39,451 nt of DNA from Mycolicibacterium arenosum (lineage in GTDB: Bacteria > Actinomycetota > Actinomycetes > Mycobacteriales > Mycobacteriaceae), in NCBI RefSeq assembly GCF_024320865.1, contig NZ_JANDBD010000022.1, forward strand, positions 1-39,451, read 5' to 3'. Below, in pieces: positions 32,371 through 39,451 of the stretch; position 1 is the stretch's first letter; each line of letters opens with the position of its first letter. Below the pieces are notes generated by a model. The model was not told where the DNA came from. It did no database searches and saw nothing but the letters and a program-made list of their open reading frames with translations. The translations under genes and the position numbers were made by a program.

Positions 32371-35199
32371 TTACGGGTTTGCGGTAAGCCGGTAGGTGGT
32401 GGTGTACGCCTCGGGTCGGCCGCCTCCACCTGGTGCGGTTGCGACCTCCGGGTCCGACGCGGCGGCGAGGTTGAGGGCGAGCAGCTGAGCGAGGAGGTCT
32501 TCCTCGGGGTTGAATCCGTAAGCAGCGATCACCGCCGCATCGAGGCGTTCGTGCAAAGCACGCAGGTCGGACTTCCCCGGCGTCCGCAGGGCGTCGTATT
32601 GATCCCCCAGGCTGATGCCCTCGGTGAGCCGGGCCGCTCGGTACTCGGTGATGGCGGCCATCGCCTGAGCGACCTCGGCTACCGCGGCGGCGCCTGGGGA
32701 CGTCGGCCATGGGAACGAGTCCCACACCGTGGTCGACGTGTAACGAAGGTCGGATTTCAGCTTCGAGCAGCGTTCCTCGAACCACGCCCTATGGAGTGCC
32801 GACGACAACACGCCGAGAGAGTAGTCGTCATCTAACGCGATGACGGTCATCGAATCGTCGGGCCGGATCGTTGTGTCGACGAACTGGAAGACCGAGATTC
32901 GCTGCTCGGCGGCCACGCGAGAAGTGGCGATGTACCGGTCCAAGTGGGCGAACGCTTCGATCATGTCGTCGCGCCGGTACGAGTGCTGCCACCACTTGTT
33001 TAGGAAGTTCTTGTTATGCCATCGCACCTGTGCCTTTGAATTGCGTTTCAGGATCGCAGCATTCGCAGTGGCCTCCTTCTCCGCGGCCAGCTCTCGGTCG
33101 GGCAGCACCAGACCCCGCAGCCTTGCCAGCGCGCCTGGGGCTGCAACCTTGACCTTCAGAGCGTCGTCGTGCGGTAGGTCGATTACGAGGTGCTCAGGGT
33201 TAAGTGAGTGGAGTAGAACCTTCCCACCGAGGACGGGATGAACAAACGCCGCTGAGCCGGGATCCCTGGCAGTCAGTTCTGCGGCCTCGTCTTTGGTCAG
33301 GCGGAACGCGGCGATCTTGCCCGTCGTCTGGCCCTGGAAGATGCGCTTCGGTGCTTTGTTCTGTGGCAGCGAGGCCGCCGTGCCGACGTCGGTGACCGGC
33401 CTCAGGCTGGCAGCGATGTCATCGACTTCCAGGCGGAGCTGTCCGTTGTTGAGCCATAGGACCTTCTTCGCCGGTGCATGGCTCGAGCCCTTGACCCAGT
33501 TGATGATGGATACGTGGACCACGGCGTCACCCGACCACGGCATGACTGAAATCGCTTCGAAGATCACCCCGTCGTTCTTGACGACGTAATCGAGTGAGGC
33601 CTTTCGCGAATCGCCATCGCGAACCGCCTGCGTTGCGACGAACCCTGCCCGGCCGCTGTCGGGAAGTGCCCTGTGCGCGAGAGGGAACCAGTACGTAACG
33701 AAATCGCTGACCCCTGGGCTCGGATACTTGTCGTCCAGCTGCGAAACGTAATCGGCGCCCAGTTCGGCGGCCATTTTCCGCCGGCCCAGATATGGAGGGT
33801 TGCCGATGATGACGTCGGCATTCGGCCATTCGGCGAAGAGTGCATCGCGGCATTGAATCGACTCGTCGAGGTTGTCCAGCGGGAGCGCTTCGATGTACTC
33901 CTCGAGCTCGTCGGCGGCGAGCTTCTTCGCCATCATCATGGTGACCTTGGCCACCTCGACGGCGAAGGCGTTGTTGTCGAACCCCATGAAGTGATCCGGC
34001 GTTACGTAGGAGATCGTCGCCTGACCTGATTTCACCTTGCGGCGCGCCAGAATCCGGTTCTTGACCTCGACCTCCAGACGGCGCATTTCGCGATAGGCCA
34101 CGTAGAGGAAGTTGCCCGATCCGCACGCCGGATCGAGCACTCGATAGCTGGCCATCGCGAGCTGGATCTGTTCAAGATCACCGATCGTCTTCGCGGCTTC
34201 GATTCGCTCTAGCCAGGGGTCAACTATGCAGGGAATGACCACGCGAGCAATATCGGCCTGCGACGTGAAATGGGCACCGTAGGCGTGGCGCTCGTCCTTG
34301 TCCATCGAGGTCTCGAACAGCGTGCCGAAGATTTCGGGGCGGACGGCCGCCCAGTTAGTCGTGCACGCCCAGCGGATCGCGTTGAGCTCATCCCTGTTCA
34401 TTTCAATCGGCGTGATGTTCTCGAAAAGGCCGCCGTTGAAGTACGGCGTCCCGGCGAACTGGCCACCCTTCGTCCGGCCCGGCTCGTTCATCTCCCGAAA
34501 GAGCGAACCGAGCAGGTCGTAGGCCTCGCGGCCCGACTTGGACTCTTCGACGACACGGGTGAAGAACTTCTCGGGGAGCAACCCGATGTCCTCGGCGAAC
34601 ATCGCCACGACCGACTGGAGGACGAAGTGCTGAGCATCGAGCCGAGGGACGCCGCGCTCCTTCATGGAGCGGAACACGCTGGACACCTGGGCCGCCGCCT
34701 CGCGCGTGACCTGAACGAGGTCGTTGCCGAACAGCGGCGGCTCCGGCTCCGGCAGCAGGAACGCAAGCACTTCTCTGCGGCTGACGAGGTCGTCCAGCTT
34801 CAGCACGTCCATGGGGGCGTCGAGCTGGAGATCGAAGTCGTACACCCAGAATTCGTCGAAGTTGCACAGCACCACGTAGTTCGGGCGGTGCGGGACGACC
34901 TGGATCCAGTACTGGAAGGCCTGCCGGAAGTGCTTCGACAGGTCGGTCCCGGCCTTCTTCATTTCGATGATGCAGCGCGACTCCCAAAGGAGGTCGGCAA
35001 ACGATGTCCCCTTCGACTCGGCTTTCCGCACGCGCGCCTCCAGGGTCGCCCCCGCCTCGCGCACCCCGCCATGGCCGAACGCCTTGAACAGGCGGTCCAG
35101 GAAGACCTGCGCCTCGCCTTTCTCGTCACCCTTGAGAAGGTTGTGGCGGTACGCGATGAAGTCGGCGAGGTCCTGTTGGATCGTCTCAGGCTGAGCCAT
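32371..35199 (-). CDS. MmeI-like type IIG restriction-modification enzyme
   Basis: A 942-aa single-chain enzyme that combines DNA cleavage and adenine methylation. The N-terminal nuclease region shows FADLLWESRCIIEMKKAG with Asp69, Glu79 and Lys81, the D-ExK site spaced as in MmeI. A helical spacer follows, then the methyltransferase: motif I DPACGSGNF (about 355), NPPY (about 465) and a Pro-Trp-Ser region. The target recognition domain (KAPKRIFQGQTTGKIAAFRL) and C-terminal helices (YRAARLTEGISLGDQYDALR, DAAVIAAYGF) complete it. Full length, no visible break. I prefer ATG 35199; GTG 35232 would add 11 residues. One polypeptide is enough for defence and self-protection. Confidence 0.9.
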   Translation of the reverse strand: MAQPETIQQDLADFIAYRHNLLKGDEKGEAQVFLDRLFKAFGHGGVREAGATLEARVRKAESKGTSFADLLWESRCIIEMKKAGTDLSKHFRQAFQYWIQVVPHRPNYVVLCNFDEFWVYDFDLQLDAPMDVLKLDDLVSRREVLAFLLPEPEPPLFGNDLVQVTREAAAQVSSVFRSMKERGVPRLDAQHFVLQSVVAMFAEDIGLLPEKFFTRVVEESKSGREAYDLLGSLFREMNEPGRTKGGQFAGTPYFNGGLFENITPIEMNRDELNAIRWACTTNWAAVRPEIFGTLFETSMDKDERHAYGAHFTSQADIARVVIPCIVDPWLERIEAAKTIGDLEQIQLAMASYRVLDPACGSGNFLYVAYREMRRLEVEVKNRILARRKVKSGQATISYVTPDHFMGFDNNAFAVEVAKVTMMMAKKLAADELEEYIEALPLDNLDESIQCRDALFAEWPNADVIIGNPPYLGRRKMAAELGADYVSQLDDKYPSPGVSDFVTYWFPLAHRALPDSGRAGFVATQAVRDGDSRKASLDYVVKNDGVIFEAISVMPWSGDAVVHVSIINWVKGSSHAPAKKVLWLNNGQLRLEVDDIAASLRPVTDVGTAASLPQNKAPKRIFQGQTTGKIAAFRLTKDEAAELTARDPGSAAFVHPVLGGKVLLHSLNPEHLVIDLPHDDALKVKVAAPGALARLRGLVLPDRELAAEKEATANAAILKRNSKAQVRWHNKNFLNKWWQHSYRRDDMIEAFAHLDRYIATSRVAAEQRISVFQFVDTTIRPDDSMTVIALDDDYSLGVLSSALHRAWFEERCSKLKSDLRYTSTTVWDSFPWPTSPGAAAVAEVAQAMAAITEYRAARLTEGISLGDQYDALRTPGKSDLRALHERLDAAVIAAYGFNPEEDLLAQLLALNLAAASDPEVATAPGGGGRPEAYTTTYRLTANP

Positions 35200-35429
35200 G
35201 AGTGGCACTGTAGGACCGTCCACCGACGCCACCGGGTTGGCGCACCGACGCGGCGCTCGAACCGGCTAAAGAAGTGGACGTCGAGTCACCCACAGCGAGA
35301 GGCCGTGGCGCGTCGGAGTGCAGACGTACGATTTCGGCGGGCACCTTCAAATGAATGGGTTGACGGGCGAGCCTTATCCGCCGCCTGAGGCCGCCAGTCG
35401 GGAACCGTAACGCGGAGCAAGCGGATTGA

Positions 35430-36449
35430 ATGAGTGGCGTGAGCGATGTCGAACCGACGAAGCCTGTCTATCTGGAATCGGTGGCCCGCGAGGGCAGCGA
35501 CACCCCAGAACGCGTGGTGCTGTACGAGCGGGTTGGGAAGAAGGTCTATGTCCGCGCGGTCGACCCGTGCGATGACGACCAGGAACCTGAACGGGTGCGC
35601 ATCGACGATGGCGACGAGTTGATCGTCATGGAGCACCTATCACACATCACTCACCACCTGACACTCGAAGGCGATGACGGCTACCTGCTGCCGCAACGCA
35701 TTGTCGAGACAAGCCGGGAACCGGGAATGGTCGTCGCCAGAACCCTCCGCCACGGGGAGGTCGATGACGGGCGTCGTGTCCACGTCCGCCCAGGCGACAA
35801 AATCGAGGTGCACCCGACGCTTGAGATCGACGCCGTCGACGAGTTCGAATCCCAAGGCGTCCTCGGCTATGCACCCATCAGCCCTGTTCTGTGGACGTGG
35901 CTAAAGATCGCACCGCAACTGACCGACGACAGGCCGCGGTATTTGCTGTCCGCCGCACGGCGACTCGACTTGGCTCAGACGCTGTTCATGCGGGTTGAGG
36001 AACTCCGACAGAGCGATCCTGAGGGCGCGCCCGCGGTGCGACGTGCTCTATTCGAGCTAGTTGGCGCGACCGAACTGGCGGTGGTCTCGCTGAGCCGAGC
36101 GATCGACATGTGCACTAAAGCAGGAACGGACATCGGCGTCACGACCGCCGTGCCGTCGGACATCACCACGCGGGCTACGGCCGTGATTGCAATACGCAAT
36201 GCCTACGAGCACATCGAAGATAGGGCGCTAGGGAAGGTTTGGGGCAAGCCGGACCCCAATGCGCTGACCATTTTCGATCATGTGAGCATCGCCGTGGACG
36301 GCGTGATCAGATACGGAGTGCACCAGCTTGACCTCGGGACCGACGTACCCGAGACCATCAGCGCCATACGACAGTTCCTCAAGACAGCAGCAAGCGAAGC
36401 GCTTCCGCCGCCCGACTCGCCAACAACCACCACGTACGTTGATGCTTAA
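35430..36449 (+). CDS. Hypothetical protein with an RNAYEH (HEPN-like) motif
   Basis: A 339-aa protein of unknown family, divergent from the MmeI-like gene. The N-terminal half (about 1-130) is beta-rich (KKVYVRAVDPCDDDQEPERV, GDELIVMEHLSHITHHLTLE). The C-terminal half is helical: RYLLSAARRLDLAQTLFMRV, RALFELVGATELAVVSLSRA and AIRNAYEHIEDRALGKVW. R-N-A-Y-E-H fits the R-x4-H motif of HEPN ribonucleases, which are common in defence and toxin systems. This is a motif-level hint only; many helical proteins could match. Start ATG 35430 has GGAGCAAGCGG-like sequence upstream. Confidence 0.6.
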   Translation: MSGVSDVEPTKPVYLESVAREGSDTPERVVLYERVGKKVYVRAVDPCDDDQEPERVRIDDGDELIVMEHLSHITHHLTLEGDDGYLLPQRIVETSREPGMVVARTLRHGEVDDGRRVHVRPGDKIEVHPTLEIDAVDEFESQGVLGYAPISPVLWTWLKIAPQLTDDRPRYLLSAARRLDLAQTLFMRVEELRQSDPEGAPAVRRALFELVGATELAVVSLSRAIDMCTKAGTDIGVTTAVPSDITTRATAVIAIRNAYEHIEDRALGKVWGKPDPNALTIFDHVSIAVDGVIRYGVHQLDLGTDVPETISAIRQFLKTAASEALPPPDSPTTTTYVDA

Positions 36450-36483
36450 TCCGCCCAGCCATGTCGGCGGGCACCGGGTCGTT

Positions 36484-37431
36484 TCAACGGGTGATGCGGC
36501 GCGCAAGGGGGTTGAACGGCAGCACCTGCCCGCCGACGGCGGCGGGCAGGGTCGTTGCACCGTGCTGCGCGAGGCGGCCCGTCGGTGCGGCGATGGTAAT
36601 CACGGCACCAGCGGCCGAGGCCAGGGTCTCGTAGGTGATGACCGCGGCGGCCACCGAGTGGGGTTGGTGCTGACCGGCTTCCCAGCTGAGCATGTCAGCT
36701 TCCAGGTGCGGCAGCTGGCCCGCGATGCGGCACCGCCCGGTCTCCAGCGCCGCAATGAGCCCCTGAGAGCGGGCCAGGGCGTCCCCGCGGCGCGGGGTGC
36801 CCGGTGGCGGCCACGTGCTCACGCTGATCGTGTGGCCGGCGCCGTGGCGATCGACGGCCTCGCGTAGAAGTCGCTTGTAGGTGGTGGCGGCGCTGTAGCC
36901 CTCGACCACGATTCGCGAGGCACCGATGGCGTCGGCCAGCTCGACGGCCTTGGTCGCCCAGGTGTCCGACGTCATGCGGGCCGAGACGTCGTGAGTCAAC
37001 GCGATGCGGCCGTCGCGGCCCACCTGCCCGGCCACGATGCCGGTCTCGTCACCCTCGCCGCTGTCGGCGGGGTCGACGCCGACGACGGTCAGCGTGGGAC
37101 GGCGGGAGGCGGTGATCAGCCGGTGCCCGTCGATCCACTCGCGTTTGCTCAGCCCGCCCTCGGGGCTGGATGGCACGCCGAGGTACATCGCCGCCCACTC
37201 CCGCGAACCGACCTCAGCCTTGATGCCCCGGAACCGTTCGAGGGTGAACCCGTTGGCCGACGTGAGCGCGGTGCCCGACGTGTTGCGCTGCAACGCATCC
37301 GGGACACCGCTGGTGCTGATGGCGGGAATGTTGACCGACCGCCAGCGGCTATCGGGCTCGGCGAGCAGTGATCCCGCGATGTCGTCCTCAGCCCACCGGG
37401 TGAGCACGACGATGGCACTGCTACCGGGCAT
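36484..37431 (-). pseudogene. Truncated phage terminase large subunit
   Basis: A 315-aa frame matching the C-terminal two-thirds of a phage large terminase. It starts in the ATPase end (SAIVVLTRWAEDDIAGSLLA, like the coupling motif), goes through REWAAMYLGVPSSPEGG, and into the RNase H-like nuclease (VVGVDPADSGEGDETGIV with the first Asp; IVVEGYSAATTYKRLLREAV). Walker A and B of the packaging ATPase are missing, since the gene is cut at its 5' side, near 37432. No other phage structural genes are visible, so this is a prophage relic. Confidence 0.8.
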
Positions 37432-37877
37432 CAGGCGGGTGAGCTATGAGGCTTTAAACTCATTAAGCAACCGGCGTTTGTAGGCATCGGGTTGCTGACG
37501 CGCTGATCGTTCTAAGACTGTCGCGCAGGTCCGACGCGAACCATGAGGTGGTCTACAACGGTCCGTTTGCGTTCGCCGCCGAGCAGGCAGGCGCAGTCGG
37601 TACAAATGGCCAAGCGCCAATCGGCCTGAATAGGCTGCGAGCGTTGAACGTGCGTGTAAGAGACGGCGACCGAGTGCCCCACCGCCGCCTGTCGTCGCTC
37701 TGACGACTGTCATAACTGCCTCACGTTCCGTCTCAGAAACGATCCTCGCTTTCGAAATGGCCAAAGACATCTGCCGCATACGATGCTGAGGGGTTTTGGA
37801 GGCAACCGGGGAACGGGGTGTCGTGAACGGAGCGAGGCCGGGCGCAGTGGTTCCGCCGCAGTGAGGGGACGCGATTG
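37432..37877. other. Junction stretch after the truncated terminase
   Basis: No clear gene. On the minus strand two frames end with protein-like tails: CACLLGGERKRTVVDHLMVR and ARQQPDAYKRRLLNEFKAS. The first has a hint of an HNH-like VVDH, but a full domain is not visible. The terminase break lies at the left edge. Confidence 0.35.
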
Positions 37878-38396
37878 ATGGACGACGTTGGTGGCAAGCG
37901 GCCACACGACTACTTCGACCGCGCGCCCAACTGGACCGACACGCTGCCCGACTACCGGAGTCTGGCCCGCGAGATCGGACAAGAGATCGCCGCCACCAGG
38001 CCGCCGAATGTCCTGAAGAACAATGGTCGCGCGTTCTGGAAGCTCACCGAGGCCGACAGTGGAGAACTCATCTGGCTCGCATTCACCCGGCCTGATGCGC
38101 GGTCGGCACTCGCCCGGCGCAAGGTCTGGACTCTCATCCCGCACCTGCAGGATTTCATGGCGAACTGGTTCGTGAGCGTCGACCACGAGCTCACCGATCA
38201 GAACCAGTGGATACACACAAACATCGACGTTTATGAGGCACGCGAACTGGCATTACTGGTGCCGCAGCCGAAGGTCGAGGACATCAAGCGGATCACCCGA
38301 CCCGAAGCGGTGCTGGCCCTCGACGACATCGACCGGTACAAAGTGACGACCGTGCTGGGCAAGGGAACCGCTCAAGCGATGAGGACTCGACGATGA
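37878..38396 (+). CDS. Hypothetical protein, first gene of a two-gene operon
   Basis: A 172-aa soluble protein of unknown family: DYFDRAPNWTDTLPDYRSLA, NVLKNNGRAFWKLTEADSGE, then HLQDFMANWFVSVDHELTDQ and a charged end (PEAVLALDDIDRYKVTTVLG). GAGGGG is 9 bases before ATG 37878. The stop overlaps the next gene's ATG in ATGA (38393-38396), so the two are translationally coupled. It may bind to or aid the nuclease-like product. No motif reveals its activity. Confidence 0.65.
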   Translation: MDDVGGKRPHDYFDRAPNWTDTLPDYRSLAREIGQEIAATRPPNVLKNNGRAFWKLTEADSGELIWLAFTRPDARSALARRKVWTLIPHLQDFMANWFVSVDHELTDQNQWIHTNIDVYEARELALLVPQPKVEDIKRITRPEAVLALDDIDRYKVTTVLGKGTAQAMRTRR

Positions 38397-38917
38397 CTCG
38401 CCTGAACAAACAGGGATTCTGGGAGTGGGCGTACGGCGACCTGCTGTCTAACACCAACCGCGGCGTGCTGGCCGAATACATCGTGGCTACAGCACTCGGC
38501 ATTCACCACACGAAGCGCGTGGAATGGGACCGGTACGACCTTGTCATCGGTGATATCGGTGTCGAGGTGAAGTCGGCTGCGTACGTGCAGACGTGGAAGC
38601 AAACCCAGCTATCAAAGATAGTGTTCGGTGTCCGCCCCGCAACGGGCTGGGACGCCCGCACCGACACCTTTGCGGAGAGTGCGGGGCGAAGCGCCGACGT
38701 GTACGTATTCTGTCTGCTCGAAGGTGACGACCACGATGCCATCAACCCGCTCGATGTCGCACAGTGGACCTTCTATGTGCTACCTACCAGCAAACTCCCC
38801 GAGCAGAAGACGATTCGGCTCGGACCGCTGAAGGCCCTCGGTCCGTATGAATGCGCCTACGACGAACTCAAGTCCGCCATTCACAAGGCAGCAGCGGAGA
38901 ATCGCGGCGACGCCTAA
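38393..38917 (+). CDS. PD-(D/E)XK nuclease-like protein
   Basis: A 174-aa protein with the small-nuclease pattern RGVLAEYIVATALGI (N-terminal Glu), WDRYDLVIGDIGVEVKSAAY (Asp, then E-V-K), and a following QTWKQTQLSKIVF with a conserved Gln/Lys. This is the arrangement of PD-(D/E)XK endonucleases of the restriction/repair type. I know of similar uncharacterised actinobacterial proteins but no tested function. It is the second gene of an operon with the preceding unknown protein. Confidence 0.7.
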   Translation: MTRLNKQGFWEWAYGDLLSNTNRGVLAEYIVATALGIHHTKRVEWDRYDLVIGDIGVEVKSAAYVQTWKQTQLSKIVFGVRPATGWDARTDTFAESAGRSADVYVFCLLEGDDHDAINPLDVAQWTFYVLPTSKLPEQKTIRLGPLKALGPYECAYDELKSAIHKAAAENRGDA

Positions 38918-39274
38918 GGCGTCGTCCGCTATCGCATCGACGCTGATAGAGACGCGGTGCCGCCGTTGCGGGCGGCGGCGTGACTCGGGCGGGAAGGCGA
39001 CAAAATGCCGCTATCCTCGTACCTCGAAATCGATAGGTTAATGCGACTGAGATGCGGCGATCCGCGTGGAGACGGCGGCTGCGGGAACGCCGATCGCCGG
39101 CGTCTTGTAAACCAGTCTCATAAATGCCATCAAGAGTCATCACAACCGACGACGCATCCGCGCAGCTCAGATGTTTGATTCCACATAAGGCATCAAACCC
39201 AGCGCAAACTCAAAACGCCGTGTAGCGCGATCTTAAAATCCACTGCCCCGTGGCCGTGCACGACCGGAGGAGTG
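38918..39274. other. AT-richer upstream region with a palindrome
   Basis: No gene is visible. GTTTGAT (39173-39179) and ATCAAAC (39192-39198) form a 7-bp inverted repeat with a 12-base spacer, about 77 bp before the next start, a possible operator. GC is lower than in the rest. Confidence 0.4.
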
Positions 39275-39451
39275 ATGGCGAAATTTGCCGCGAGCAGTCC
39301 GCTTACTTCTCGGTTTGGCGGGGGCAAGTGTCAGTTCCGGTCGAAAAGTGAGCAGGTGATTCCGGGGTGGGTTCTAATCAACGTCGCAACACCGACGGAC
39401 TTTGTGAGGTTAGCAGAGCGGCGAATAGGTCAGCGGGACAGCGATCTTGGA
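39275..39451 (+). CDS. Partial ORF at the right edge
   Basis: ATG 39275 is preceded by GGAGG at 39266-39270, and the frame is open for 59 codons to the end of the window. It reads MAKFAASSPLTSRFGGGKCQ and then FRSKSEQVIPGWVLINVATP. I do not recognise a family. The strong ribosome binding site is the main support. Confidence 0.4.
   Translation, partial: MAKFAASSPLTSRFGGGKCQFRSKSEQVIPGWVLINVATPTDFVRLAERRIGQRDSDLG

Noticed and set aside
32326..32835. 169-aa plus-strand frame
   Set aside because: Antisense of the MmeI-like C-terminus; no family pattern.
34270..35388. 372-aa plus-strand frame
   Set aside because: It is an antisense shadow of the MmeI-like gene, with low-complexity Arg/Val/Leu composition.
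36328..36867. 179-aa plus-strand frame
   Set aside because: Covers the end of the 35430 gene and the terminase antisense; no protein pattern.

Overview
The window is high-GC actinobacterial DNA, almost certainly from a mycobacterium. It encodes PE and PPE proteins, an EspG chaperone and a mycosin-type ESX (type VII) secretion locus, all of which are typical of Mycobacteriaceae. The species cannot be named from the sequence.

Left part (1 to about 7.0 kb). The window opens in the tail of an IS481-family transposase. Next to it is an iron-siderophore type ABC importer (binding lipoprotein, FecCD permease, ATPase) on the minus strand, whose ATPase stops right after Walker B at the IS junction. 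Then come a sarcosine/N-methyltryptophan oxidase-like flavoenzyme, a histidine kinase and an OmpR-type response regulator. These two face each other and overlap by 66 bp at their 3' ends. A MarR regulator follows.

Decay zone (7.0 to 11.4 kb). This stretch is gene-poor. It holds a ChrB-like protein, a small membrane protein with a four-cysteine module, and several wrecks: a frameshifted isocitrate-lyase-family pseudogene, a DUF4190-like fragment, a disrupted ORF behind a strong ribosome binding site, and a tRNA 3'-end-like remnant.

ESX cluster (11.4 to 23.0 kb). The order is PE, PPE, two Esx (WXG100-like) genes, espG, espI-like ATPase, eccD, mycP, eccE, eccA. This is the gene order of the M. 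tuberculosis ESX-2 locus from PE36 to eccA2. The two genes expected upstream, eccB and eccC (membrane anchor and motor ATPase), are absent; decayed DNA lies there instead. The last five genes are joined by four successive GTGA stop/start overlaps.

Directly after eccA, and reading the same way, is a polymorphic toxin: an EspC/WXG-like targeting half and a C-terminal restriction-endonuclease-fold (Tox-REase-5) domain, followed 10 bp later by an Imm52-type immunity gene. A membrane Ser/Thr kinase comes next; its outer domain resembles the four-cysteine protein on the other side of the ESX cluster. After small genes and a kinase pseudogene there is a two-gene unit, a cupin-like phage-type protein and a VirD4/TraG-type coupling ATPase, which hints at a plasmid or conjugative history.

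Right part (31.3 kb to the end). A tRNA-Arg(CCG) gene with a disturbed acceptor stem borders a mobile-looking region: a membrane hypothetical flanked by imperfect repeats, an MmeI-like type IIG restriction-modification enzyme, a protein with an RNAYEH (HEPN-like) motif, a truncated phage terminase, and a two-gene operon ending in a PD-(D/E)XK nuclease-like protein. The window ends in an open reading frame with a good ribosome binding site.
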